From Mesodorylaimus sp. YZB2_4 (Eukaryota > Nematoda > Enoplea > Dorylaimida > Dorylaimidae), in contig JASANH010000585.1 of assembly GCA_030248295.1 (NCBI GenBank), forward strand, positions 62,001 through 126,000: a DNA stretch of 64,000 bases, read 5' to 3'. Below the pieces are notes generated by a model. The model had not been told where the DNA came from. It was given only the letters and a program-made list of their open reading frames with translations, and did not search any database. The position numbers and the translations under genes are program-made. Below are positions 49,993 to 61,501 of this stretch, in pieces (position 1 is the stretch's first letter; every line of letters starts with the position of its first letter).

Positions 49993-50564
49993 AAGAATAA
50001 TTTGGAAGTGACCTGACATTGTTGATTTAAAAAATTTTTGGGCCCGGCTATGTTTGGAGATGGATTGGTTGATCTGTTTGTGGACATGGAAAGATAAAAA
50101 GTGGGGTTGAAGGTGTGTGAACTGATGTGTGTTTAGAGTCCGTTTTTGGATCGTATGTTGCCCTGTAGTCCCCCGGCATGGATACTGCTCCCAGTCGACT
50201 GCAGCCTGACTGCGGTGGCGGCAATCGATGGTGCTTCTCACGATCAGTTTAGCGCTAGGTGACACTGGTATAAGAATCAAAGGGAAATGGCCGTGAAGGC
50301 CCGACAGTCAGCCTTGCGCATTGGCTGTCTTCGGGATGCCTGCGGCCTGGCGCTAAGCACTCTGACATTAGCCTTCGATTGAGCCCGCAAATGGATCTTG
50401 TCTTGCGTCATCTTATTCGTAGGTGCCTTTTCTGAGCACACTGTTCGCATGCACGCCTGGTTGTTATGGAAACTGGCCAACCGAATGCCTCGGTTCGTGC
50501 GTGAGCCCGCCTGTATGCCCTGCATTGGCACCTGTCAACTCCGAACTTTGCATGTGGACGGAGA
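49993..50564. other. Intergenic region between eIF3c and the MAK-type kinase
   Basis: Both flanking genes are on the plus strand. This should hold the eIF3c 3' UTR and the kinase promoter. No coding or RNA feature is recognised. Confidence 0.5.
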
Positions 50565-52892
50565 ATGGCGGCTTCGGCTGGTGGGGTGCTGGCTAACAGA
50601 TACAAACTGGTCAGTCAAATCGGTGATGGCACGTTTGGCCAGGTGTGGCTGGCTTACAAGTTGGACGCCCATGAGAAAGTGGCCGTGAAGAGGTACGTCG
50701 GTGGGACAGCAGTGATAGCCGTAGTGTCCCGACAAGGGTATAGGGTGCCCTATGTCGACATGGCCTGCTGGCATCTTTGTGGTGGTGTAAAGTTGAGGTG
50801 TCATGTTTCAGAATGAAGAAGACATTCCGGACGTGGGACGAAGCGATGAACCTAAGGGAGCTCAAGGTAGATGATGGCCCCGGGCTGTGCACTCGAGGTC
50901 ATGTGACCCTCAGTCAAGTCAAGTACTCTCCCCTTGCAGTCTCTCAAGAAGTTGAACCACGTCAACGTGGTCAAGCTGAGGGAAGTGATTCGAGAAAATG
51001 ACCACCTCTATTTCGTATTCGAATACATGAAGGAGAACTTGTACGAACTTATGAAAAACAGGTTTGGCTGGGTCCTTGAATGGGGTGTGGCCACATTGAT
51101 TTGTGCTGGTTTCAGAGACAGCAGTTTTCCCGAACCAGTCATTCGGAACATCGTCTATCAGGTGCTGCAAGGATTGGCATTTATGCACAAGCACGGTCAG
51201 ACCAATTCGTCTACTGTTAGTACCCGATCCCATCTTTTTGCTTGTTTCAGGCTTCTTCCATCGCGATATGAAGCCCGAGAATTTGTTGTGCATGGGACCC
51301 GAACTGATCAAAATTGCCGATTTCGGTTTGGCCCGAGAGATTCGATCGCGCCCGCCATACACGGACTACGTGTCGACGAGATGGTAAGGGATGCCCGATC
51401 ACAGAACACACTGTGGGACTGTCCCCTTCAGGTACCGCGCACCAGAAGTCCTGCTCAGATCGACCAACTATAACTCGCCGATCGATATCTGGGCGGTGGG
51501 ATGCATCATGGCCGAGCTGTACACCCTTCGTCCATTGTTCCCTGGAACATCAGAAATCGATGAGATTTTCAAAATTTGTAACATTTTGGGCACTCCGAGC
51601 AAGGTATGCTGGCGAGACTGGGTCGTTCCCGAGTAGGATTGACTTGGCGCGTGTTTCAGGACGACTGGCCCGAGGGATTTCGTTTAGCCGCTGCCATGAA
51701 CTTTCGCTTTCCCCAATGCCCGCCCACGCCCTTGTCCACAGTCGTGCAGAATGCCAGTGCGTCATCGATGGCCCTGCTGACGGAAATGATCGTATGGATG
51801 CCGGAGAAACGACCCACTGCTGCTCAAGTGAGCCATCGACCCCCTGAATCACCCAACATCCCTGATCTTTGGCATTACAGGCTCTAAAATACGAGTATTT
51901 CAAAGTTGGTCAAAAGTTGGGTGCGCCCGTTGCTGTCGTAGCACCGCAGCCGGCACCCCGTCCGAACCAGGACGATGAACTGAGGCTGGATGACGATCTG
52001 ATGAAGGAGCTGATGAACATCGCCACCCCCACCGGGTCGGCCAGCTCGGACACCCGATTGGTGGTTTCGGGAAAGTCGATGCGTCGGACAGGTGAGGTGT
52101 CCTCAATCCACAACTCCCTCCGACCCACGATACACGCCCGGTGAGCCCTTCCTTTTTAGGCAGCGTAGACGCGCTGAGCGACAAGACTAAGCGCAAGCCG
52201 ACCGATCAAGGGGACAACGTGATCAAGTCGATCGAGCCGATGGCCGATGCCCCACTGTTGGGACGAAGAACAGGATCTGGAATGAGCTTGGTTACTTCGA
52301 GCAGGTACCACTGTCAGCCAGATGTCCTAGCCCCACCACTCCCAATCCATTCTCCCCGACAGAATCGAGAGCGGTCGTTCCATCAAAGCTGTCGAACCAG
52401 ACAAACAATCGAAACACGAACCCGCAAACAATGTCAAGAATTCCAAGGGTGCTGGAGAAACGTCAAAGGGCACCTCTGCCAAAAATGGTCACGTCGCCAT
52501 GCGACCGAACGTGTCGGCCAAACAGCTGTACTTGTCCAAATCACGATACACGCCCGGTGAGTGCACTGCTTTTATTCTGAACCACAGCCACAGCAGCCAA
52601 TGCCCATGTCTTTAGGCTCCTCAGCCAAGTCCACCAAGGAGTCCTCCTCGGGCGCAAATGCCGAGTCCAGTTCCAGACGCACCGGCACTGGTAAGAGCAC
52701 TCGAGGGGGGTCCCCTCACTACTTCGTGCCGTTCGTTGCAGGTGGCGCATCCGGCCCAGCCTCGGCCGCAAGCGACTCAACAAGCGCCAGGCCCATCAGC
52801 GGCCGGACCGACTGGGCCGCCAAGTAACTGTCCTCCGAGCCCCCTCCTACCACAGCCAACTGTTTCGCTCTTTCAGGTACCTGAAGCAATAA
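50565..52892 (+). CDS. MAK: MAK/ICK-type (RCK family) serine/threonine kinase
   Basis: Ciliary CMGC kinase; relatives control ciliary length and intraflagellar transport turnaround. Exons: 50565-50692, 50812-50866, 50940-51061, 51116-51195, 51251-51383, 51432-51603, 51660-51827, 51881-52091, 52160-52304, 52363-52556, 52616-52690, 52742-52823, 52877-52892; phases join. Kinase motifs: [34 protein letters not shown] and the activation loop [17 protein letters not shown] with the TDY dual-phosphorylation site. After the kinase domain a low-complexity tail carries [11 protein letters not shown] and ends [12 protein letters not shown], the conserved RCK C-terminus. That ending is only reached by splicing to a 16-base last exon; reading through gives a stop right after AAK. 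MAK versus ICK cannot be separated here. Confidence 0.93.
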
Positions 52893-53470
52893 GGAAGCTC
52901 CAGTGCAAGAGCAGTGATAAGGATTCACTTACGCGTTAGTTGGCACAAGCATGCATTTTACGTTTAAATTTTACACCGAATCACAAATAATGCGCTCGGT
53001 CGTCGACAACGAGACCTGAAAGCTCCCCTGGCATCCTTGTACCTACAGTAATATCAATCACTTTATGCCCGGAACGTGACACGGTATGTACGACATACAT
53101 CGCGCGTGCACCTAACAATAACCACGAGGGACGCCAACCAATTACGGCATATAAAATTCCCAAGCCTTACTCACCAAACAAGGAAGCCGTGTCCACAGGT
53201 TTTGATTACGTACAAGACCAAGAGAGCACGTAGTGTTAAAAACAAAAGAGCAGGGTCACTTTCGGTTTGGACGCCCATTTGGGTCAGTCATACAGCCAGC
53301 CAGAGCTGCCATCCGCTCAACACGAGTGACCACGGGACGCGTTCAGTCAGCTGCTAGGTTACAGTAGGGAAATGACGCCATTACACCAGAATAACTGATG
53401 ACAAGATAACGCACACCTGAAAGATGTAGCTGCTAGTATATTTATCATTTTACAATTTTCAACCACTTAC
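52893..53470. other. Convergent intergenic region (kinase / Rab10)
   Basis: This lies between the stop codons of the MAK-type kinase (+) and Rab10 (-). No features were recognised beyond probable 3' UTRs. Confidence 0.5.
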
Positions 53471-54929
53471 TTAACAACAACGACTTCTTTCACCCGTGTC
53501 GGGCCTGTTGACGGTAATGTTGGTATTCGTGCCGCCGGAAGTATCCTTGTTTGGCATCTAAAAATACACTTGGCTGATACATCAAGAATGAATGACAAGC
53601 GGGCGGATTTACTTTTTCGAGAATAGCTTCCGCTAAATCATAAAACGCTTTATCGATGTTTATATTCGCTTTGGCGCTCGTTTCCAAAAATCGAATCCCG
53701 TGCTCTCGAGCGATTTGTTCTCCTCGTTCTTTGCTCACCATCCGTTTATCGGCCATATCGCATTTGTTTCCCAATAACATCTTTTCGACATCTTCGCTCG
53801 CGTGCTAATGAACAAAATGCTTTATTCAACGACAATTGCATGAAGGTATATCCTTAGCGGGCTGTGCTACACAGACCCTAGTCTGCCCTTTGCCCGTTTC
53901 TGTAGTGAAAAGCGCAATGGCATTTATCCGAGCTTCAGATGCAGGTGTGCTTTTGCTGGTTAACGGATGCGCCTGCTCCCAGTGACGTCAGCTGTGCACG
54001 TTTGCAGCATCTCTTTCTCCAACCAACTCACCTCATCAATGTTACGCAGCCACTTCGCTATGTTGTCGAACGATTTGGGATTTGTAATATCGTAGACCAA
54101 CATTATACCCATCGCACCTCGATAATACGAAGTTGTAATTGTGTGAAACCGTTCCTGACCCGCCGTATCCCTAAAAACAAAATTTGTGGATTTACAAGGA
54201 ATGATTAGAATGTTTTTATCAGGTTCATAAAGTAAACAGGGTTTGCTCTTGTGTCGTCAGATCTACAACTAGTTTTTCTATCTGATGGAGTAGGCTACAT
54301 ACATGTAACTGCTCTATTCAAGCAAGTTTGAGAGCTACATGCGAAAAAAGCAGCGGCAGACAACTCCAATGCGAGCAAACCAGAACGTTCATTTGAAATA
54401 ATTGAGGCCAAAAATATAACCAAAGAATCATCCTTACCATATCTGCAATTTGATCTTTTTCCCATGCAACTCGATCGTTTTGATTTTGAAATCGATTCCT
54501 AAAACCACCAGACCTTTTATTGACACAGCAGTTGTATGAAAACGGACTTCGAGAAACCCGCCATATATGATCAAGCAGCTATAAAATCACAGGGACTCCA
54601 TAAGACAGCCTACATACGCGTGTCTAATCTATCAAAATTAAATTATGCCTTCAAATCGTTCCCAAATCTTAAAAATCTCGACCCATCTCTGGAACTTCAA
54701 AACCGGGGACCATTGCTTATTTTCAGGATTACACATTCCAATGACTCACACCAGGCCACGTCCTCAGTCAATGCACAGTCATACGTCTGGTCTGTTTCTT
54801 ACCAATTGTAGAAATAAAGGTTGTGTTGAATGCGTCGTCGGAGAAGCGATAAAGAATACACGTTTTTCCCACGCCCGAGTCGCCAATTAGAAGCAGCTTG
54901 AATAATAAATCGTATTGCTTCTTGGCCAT
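53471..54929 (-). CDS. RAB10: Rab10 small GTPase
   Basis: Membrane-traffic GTPase of the Rab8/10/13 group. Exons in coding order: 54929-54803, 54498-54438, 54170-54032, 53804-53613, 53557-53471; phases join and give about 201 residues. Motifs are GDSGVGKT, effector loop [22 protein letters not shown] and [34 protein letters not shown] and [20 protein letters not shown] favour Rab10 over Rab8. The C-terminus ends in CC for geranylgeranylation. Start is MAKKQYDLL; the upstream in-frame extension lacks an ATG. Confidence 0.95.
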
Positions 54930-55259
54930 TTCAGATCTCCAGACCTCACTCAACGTATAGACAGACCAAAAATTCCACGCTAGTGTAGAACGGAAGCAGC
55001 TGATCTTTCGACTCTACCTGTCATATGCAAATCGTCGCACAGAGGTTCAATGGCTACAGTATCTAGCGAGCTGTACTTCAAAATCAAATGTCTGCAACTT
55101 GGCGCTAATATTTCAATAACCCGTGGTCATTTCAGTTTAGCTGAATTTGTTGATTTGGCTTGGCTAGCTGGCCATTTGTTGTCCTGAAAGTGTTATAACT
55201 AGGATATTCGCTGCTACATCTTAACGGTGGAAAGAAAGAAAATTTGTCGAAAAGTGAAA
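54930..55259. other. Bidirectional promoter region (Rab10 / URI1)
   Basis: Only 330 bp separates the start codons of two divergent genes, so the promoters must overlap or abut. No TATA box is obvious at either side. Confidence 0.5.
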
Positions 55260-58200
55260 ATGAATAATTTGACGACGGCGATTGCGCGAAGCCGGGAAGT
55301 ATATGGGCAGGTAAGTTGTTGGTGTGAAGTTGAGAAAAGCCTGTTGATCATGTGGATCAGGGATCAGGTATCATGTGCTCATCCTCATCTTCACTGACAC
55401 ATCGAGGACTCTGCTTGATTCCATTAGAGCAGACAAGAAAACCGAGGGTCTCAGAAGTATTTAGGCCTATACTGATATGTATTCCGTCAGCTACTGACTT
55501 TTTTTAGGCCTTGGATCAATGCGAAGAGAATATCAAGAAGTGGTAAGTTCTTACGCCCCGACCCATGTCATCGGACCGGCTTACAGAATTTTTTTTCCGC
55601 AGGAAGGAACACGAAAAAGAATACACCGAACTAAGGGAACGATTGGAGCAATTTCCGAAAAAGCTTTCCCACGATATCATGGTATGGGTGGCTGGATCAG
55701 TCGTTTATAATCGAATTGTCCCAGTCCAAGTCCTGTTTCTCTGGCTTGCCTCAGACTGAATTCATGTTGGCCTTCATGTTCATGTTTTACCACATCACCA
55801 AACGCTTATGCGCACTCGAGGGTGAAGGGACACATTCTACACGAATTGATTTACCGGCCCGCGAGTCGAACACTCGCCCGTAACTGTGCACCTGGCGTGA
55901 GAGGCAGACGCCTAATCCACCAGGCCACGAGGCCGGAATTTGCACTATAATATTTTCAAAACCTGATCTATCGAGTAGAAGTCAAGTACTAACTTTTGAG
56001 TCTGGATTTGCACTGCTCGAAATCGGGTTCTGGAAGGAATTTGCACTGCACTGGGTAACCATGTCCAAAGTCGACTCTGCTGACTTTTTAACTAATCTCC
56101 CAACGCAAAGCCAAGGGCGATTTGCTTTGGAAACAGGCGGAACATCTCCATTGCAAATGCTTCTGCGAAACCTGCCGCAGAGGGCTCTAGAGACATCACT
56201 GCATTTCTGAATTCAACGGGAGAGATTAATATTTTTTGTCCACAAGTCATTAGTTTTTGGGAGAGTAGCTAGGGCATAAAAGCATTCTCGCTTTATCACT
56301 ACAGTATAATTGCATTTTCAGGTGCCACTTGGTAAAGTAGCGTTGATGCCTGGCCAGCTGATCCATACGAACGAGGTGCTAGTGCTACTGGGCGATAATT
56401 GGTTTGCAAGTCGCAGTGCTTACCAAGCGAAAGAGATCATTGATCGGCGGCTGAAATGTAAGCTTCCTAATTTAGGTGTACGATTAGATTTCAGTAACTA
56501 CTCGTTGCAGACGTGGCTGATATGATCACAAAGTATGAAGAAGAAAGGAAACTTTACTTGGATCGCTTGGAAGCAACGGGTCGTCTGTTGAATGAGAATG
56601 ATGGAGTAAGATGTTTCACTGATCGTGGTTCTATTCACCTATTTGTATGCTGCACTTGCTTTACAGAGCAACTATTGCGAAATACGGGAGCCTATCGAAG
56701 GCGAGACGGACAGACCTAAAAGTATGTGCAGGACAGGAAAGTATGAGCGAGTTTTCGTCTTATGTTTCTTTATTGGCAGAGGTGCGGATTGCTCATCAAC
56801 CAGCAGCGAGTGGAAGAGTGTCTGCTGCGAAGTCCACTGAAAAGTATGGAAATCTTACTTTGAACTCCAGAAATCATAGTCAAGTCTTATGATGATTTTA
56901 GAAGTCAGCCAAAGAAGGTGTCCAATCAAGAATTCTCTGATCTCATGGACCGTTTGGACGAGTTGCACTGTCAGGAACGACTCGATAGGCAGGACAGAGA
57001 GTTTCCGACTGAAAGGTATAAATTTTATTGTTTGTTACGCGGAGACAAGTCCAGCGTTTCAGCGATGTGGCCACTATTGCTCGGCCGGATGTTGGAAGAA
57101 GCGGCTCACTTTCAAATGGTAGTCGCAAAATCGCGTGGAAAGACCAATCACCCGACGGTTTGCACCAAGGCTCGTCTTCAAATGAGGTTAGTGACCACTT
57201 GGTGTGGAGGAAGGGTGCAAGTCTAACTTCCCATCCAGAAACAGTGAGTGGGCAGCCTCTCACTAATTACTATATTAAAGGCGGGGAATCCTAGAAGACC
57301 TGCTGATAAAGGGCCTCCTGGACACTAAATATTTTGCTGAAGGGATCAACTCCAGGAAGCAGTCACGTCGAAACGCCTACATAGGCTGCTAGAAGTTGAT
57401 TCTCCCTCAGATGTCAGTCAAGTAATCTGGCCGCCAAATAGCCTTGTTTTCTGAGGAATAAAGGAGACAGCGAAACAAGTAATCAAGGATGTGTTGCTAA
57501 TTATGGTTCTGTCTTAGAAGCATGTGTTTGGGCACCAAAATTTTGCTGGTGGCGCATGATACCCTGATGAGCTTGACTAATGAGAACCAAAACTTAGATG
57601 GAACCTAAACTTCTTAAAAAATCACCCACTTGAATGCCAATACTTACATATCAGGAAGGTCGATAGAAGGTTCATGTATTAAAAAACAGTTGCTCTGTGA
57701 AAAATTGAATTTCGCGCCGAAACTAGAATTTTCGAATCCTTTTGACCTTATGTTCCTTCTATTTACTCAGTTTCTTTTCAGCCTCCCGCCGTGATGATGC
57801 ATGCTGATGCAAGACCAAGCAAATCAATTTTAAAGAATCGGGAAGAACATTCACCAGTGGGCGAATTACAACCGTCACCTTACGATCAACGACAAAAAGT
57901 GATCTCGTCGGTCACTGATGAGGTGAGTGTCGTGACTAGCTTAACGCTGGCTCTCATTTATGGACAGTTGGGTTATAGTGTTGCTATGGGATAGCCTTTG
58001 CCTCTTACGTAGGTATTAGAGTCTGTTGGTTGCTTGCTGGGGTGGTTCACGATCAGTTGCTTATGTCGTTGATCCCGCGGTGCTTGGGCCAGCAACCCTG
58101 ACTGGGCGGCGGCAGTTATCTTCCAGCTAGGAATGGGCGTCAGTGGACTTGCATAATGGCTGTGTGCAGCTTGCTTGTTACTGTCCGCCGGTAGATGACA

Positions 58201-58834
58201 AGAGTAGGGAATCAGAAAATGGTCCTAAAACACCAGTTTGAAACCAGCATTGACCAATCGCCGATCTGAGGGGTGAATCGGGGTCGGATCCTATCCGACT
58301 TCTGGATCAATAAGTCTAGTTTTCCAAGTTTTATCTGGCTGGAAATGATTGTTGCGGTCCCATTTTCCCCCAAATCCACATTAAATCCCGCTCGCTGGTC
58401 GGTTATCCTCTATCCATTTTGGTGGCCTGATGGACAGTGATAGCGAGGAACCAGAACAGTTTGAGGAAGGCGAGGCGCTGGGTACGGCAGTCATGCGAAA
58501 ATTTTGATTGGTTGGATCAGATCAAGACTGGATCAGTCGATGCTGGGAAAATCCGTGGACGCTGGTGCTGGTACAGGATGCTCTCGGGACTGCCGTAGTT
58601 GGTCTCTTCACTTCCCTATGTCTATTCCGTGCTGTGTGCAGTGCCACTTTTGATGATGACGGCTGAAACGTCCTTTTGGCTGTCTTTTCTTATTTCTTTC
58701 CTTTTTAGGCATTTTCTGGCAAAGTACTCGAAAGGATGCCGTTGGAACCATCATCAGTTACACCGACACCTGTGGAACCTCCGAGGCGCGTATCAAAGTT
58801 TGCTCAAGAGCGGGCCGGATTGAAGAAACACTAG
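55260..58834 (+). CDS. URI1: URI1, unconventional prefoldin RPB5 interactor
   Basis: Prefoldin-like scaffold of the R2TP/URI complex that binds RPB5 and helps polymerase and PIKK assembly. Exons: 55260-55310, 55508-55542, 55603-55681, 56322-56457, 56511-56605, 56667-56721, 56780-56843, 56902-57015, 57063-57186, 57782-57922, 58709-58834; phases join. The prefoldin domain has two coiled coils around the conserved VPLGKVALMPGQLIHTNEVL and LLGDNWFASRSAYQA. A second region gives VRIAHQP and SDLMDRLDELHCQERL (RPB5-binding-like). The C-terminal box reads KSILKNR, AFSGKVLERM and RRVSKFAQERAG, matching the family. The protein is shorter than vertebrate URI1 because the acidic middle is reduced. BtpA starts 114 bp after the stop. 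Confidence 0.94.
55853..55936 (-). tRNA. tRNA-like gene or pseudogene in a URI1 intron
   Basis: The 84-nt sequence forms a full 7-bp acceptor (CCGGCCT with GGGCCGG), a 4-bp D stem (GCCT/AGGC) and a 5-bp T stem (GCGAG/CTCGC). The anticodon stem is poor in the normal register. An alternative 5-bp stem (GGCGT/ACGCC) leaves a 9-base loop, and the variable region is long. The T loop is TGTTCGA. It resembles Arg/Glu tRNA in the D-arm but is probably a pseudogene or SINE head; anticodon not assigned. Confidence 0.4.
58256..58546 (+). repeat. Dispersed repeat, copy B (last URI1 intron)
   Basis: Diverged, collinear counterpart of 29925-30236 in VPS8, on the same strand of the window. It starts at CGATCTGAGGGGTGAATC and ends near GGATCAGTCGATGCTG. 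No inverted arms like those around copy A are seen here. Confidence 0.5.
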
Positions 58835-58948
58835 CGTCTTCGACGAGGGTCAACAAATATTTGTGAACTGAGATAAGGTGCCTTGTGCTCGTTGCGCCTA
58901 CTGGCTGGGTAGCGTGCGGCGAGTCTGTCGTAGAGTGTGTTGGCTAAA

Positions 58949-61501
58949 ATGAATCGATTCCAGCAGCTGGCTCGAAATGGTGCGAGACCATTGGTGTTTG
59001 GAGTTGTACATTTGGATGCGTTGCCTGGGTAGGGTGTCAATGATGTACCAAGATCTGATTATCACCCGAGCGCCCCCCTTATCATGGGTTTGTCAGAAAA
59101 GGGAGCACATGTATTGGAATCTGGACCTGAGAGGCCCCATCAGATGCAGGTGGTTGGTGTATATTCCTGCACCAGGTCAATTTCAGGACTCCTCGCCACT
59201 CGAAATCGCTCGGCCAGATCGCTGAGAAGGCGAAGCATGAAGCTAGGATTTTGCATGAAGAAGGCCTGGTACTGTTGTGCATTGGCCAGTGACTGGCTGG
59301 GCCTGACAGTGTGTATTGCAGGACGGCATAATTGTGGAGAACATGGGGGACATCCCATTCGTGCGGCCAGCACAGTCGGGCCCGGAGATAGTGTCTTGCA
59401 TGACTCGTTTGGCCTTGGATGTCAGGAGGTCGGTGGAGAGGGCGGAGAGCATGCTTTGGGGCATATCCTTCCTGGCTGCTTGCAATAACGAGGCATTGGC
59501 AGTGGCTCAGGCATGTGGTAAGTGCAAGCAAGACTGGCGGACAAGGGGATAATCGGGATTTCCTTTTGACAGATTTCGACTTTGTCCGTGCCGAGGGCTA
59601 CGTGTTCGCTCACATTGCTGATGAAGGGTTCATCGATGGTTGTGCTGGCTCGCTGCTCAGATACAGGAAGAAAATTGCAGCTGATCATATTGCTGTCCTT
59701 ACTGATGTCAAGAAAAAGCACAGGTCAGGCGCGCATCAGGAGAACCACAAGAGCGGGGTAGCCAAATGGTGGGGGGCAGATGCCTCTACCAACTGGCTCG
59801 AATTCTGTTTTTGTGATACCAGTGAGGGAAGCCCTGTTTTTACCAAAGTCTGCCCCCCCCGCCTTCTTCAATATGGCCTGTGTAACCGGCAAGGGGGGGG
59901 GGGGGTGGGGTGGTGAGTGAAACAGAAAGCTATGCGCGGGAGTAATTTCCAGGAGGACTAACATTTAAACGGCTGGTCTGATGCCTCACCTGCCAGGGGG
60001 GTGATATGCATATCCCAACCGCCCAAGGAGATGCTGGCCCTACATCACATCACACTTGTGTTGATGTGGCTTTTTATTCTGCTAAAGCTACTTTCGCACT
60101 TTTAAAAAATTCTTTTGGACCTTGTCTGTTTTGCCTGTAGCGCCAGCAGTCAAACCCTGAGCACTGCTGTTGGGGGCAGCACACACAGCAGCGCTTCTCT
60201 GTGCTCCTCCACTAGGCCTCCACACGAGGGCATCTTGCGCTAGACACCGACTTCCTCGGGCCCTCGGACGATGGCGGGTGGGCTTTGAACCCTGTCGGTG
60301 TTGGACACCCGAGATTGTCTCCTCGTTTGGCTTCAGTCTCTCCACTCGGAGCGCCGGGTGAGTCACCCTCGGCCTGACAGATGAGGCTGTCCAAGGTCCT
60401 GAATTGCTTTTCCAAGCTCTGGAACTGTGGAGTTGACAGAGACGGCTAGTGTGCACGACTCATGATCCGTTTTTTCAACTAATGGAGAAGAAATCAGGGG
60501 ACGGGACTCGAACCCTGGACCTCCCGATTGGCAGGCACCTAGGCCTTCTATGTATGACAACTGGGCATCGCCGCATTTGCCCTTTCTCCCAGGCCCACCG
60601 TGTCTGCAGCAATGTGATCTCCATTTCAGCTCGCATTCGATCACTGCCGATGTCAGTCTGGCCAGCACCGTCGAAGCGGCCGAGTTCTTCCTGACTGACG
60701 GCATTGTCATTACTGGCACTGCCACTGGCCACGCACCCAAGGCCAGTCTCGTTGAAGGTAAACTGACTCGTTCTCTTGTTTGTTTCGTTGTGAGCCTATG
60801 GTCTAAGTCGAACTTTTCAAAACCAAAAATTGTAGTTTGTTCCGAGGTGCAAAAGAAAGTCTTTGCAAAATATTACAGGCGTCTGGCCAACTAGTCAGCA
60901 GTGATCAGCGTCTCAAGCCCGGCGAATTTTTGTGTGGAAATTAAACCGAACATTGAGAAAAACACGCAGAGCTCTTTGCAAACTTGGTTTTTGGGTTTCA
61001 GCCTTCGAGCTTAAGCTTCCAACACTCAGGTTTGGAAAAATCCAGAATGATTCAAAAAATTTCCGGGACTTTGGGCGCTGATCACTGCTGACCAGTCGGC
61101 CCGACGCCTCTAATATTTTGCATCTACGAACAAACTTCAATTTTTGGTTTTGCAAAGTTCGACTTGACTAGCTGGCGATATTCCCTTGTCTGCGATGCTT
61201 GCATATTTGTCCTTGTATGGGTACGACACCCCGGCAGCTGTGCCCCCTCCCCAGAACATTTCCTATCCATTTCACTTGCCCACGAAACCTGGTCCCTTTC
61301 CCAGAGGCCAAGAGAGCATCTCGTAGCGGGACCCCAATTTTGGTCGGTTCGGGAGTGAATTGGGAAAACGTGCACGAGTTCATGCCACACACAGACGCCT
61401 TCATTGTCGGCTCCGATCTCAAAATGGACGGCCGGTGGGAGAACGACATTGAACGGGAGCGCGTAAGAAGATTCGTGAAAAGTGTACGTCGAGGACAATG
61501 A
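58949..61501 (+). CDS. BtpA-family TIM-barrel protein (F13E9.13-like)
   Basis: Member of the BtpA/SgcQ family, named for a cyanobacterial photosystem I biogenesis factor and also present in animals such as C. elegans F13E9.13; the biochemical role in animals is unknown. Exons: 58949-59028, 59187-59268, 59322-59517, 59573-59723, 60630-60757, 61305-61501; phases join to about 277 residues, the family's usual length. Diagnostic segments are PLVFGVVHLDALPGTP, EGLDGIIVENMGDIPFV, FVRAEGYVFAHIADEGFIDG, LLRYRKK, IAVLTDVKKKHS, DGIVITGTATG, GTPILVGSGVN and AFIVGSDLKMDGRWEN. The long fourth and fifth introns hold a tRNA-like remnant and an inverted-repeat element. The start is the first ATG and leaves only a short leader, so a mitochondrial signal is uncertain. 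Confidence 0.93.
60494..60545 (-). repeat. tRNA 3'-half-like fragment in a BtpA intron
   Basis: On the minus strand GGGTTCGAGTCCC is a strong B-box/T-arm, preceded by GGGAGGTCC and followed by GTCCCCTGA. The matching 5' half and acceptor partner are not recognisable. Probably a tRNA-derived remnant. Confidence 0.4.
60805..61165. mobile_element. Inverted-repeat MITE in the last BtpA intron
   Basis: AAGTCGAACTTTTCAAAACC at the left end recurs inverted, with few changes, at the right end. The arms (about 60805-60910 and 61075-61165) are similar over their whole length, including GTCAGCAGTGATCAGCG at the inner edges. The left arm carries an extra segment of about 14 bp. It has no coding capacity. 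Target duplication not determined. Confidence 0.65.

Noticed and set aside
54930-54953. N-terminal extension MSEVWRSE of Rab10
   Set aside because: The extension begins at a TTG, not [12 protein letters not shown] is the family start.
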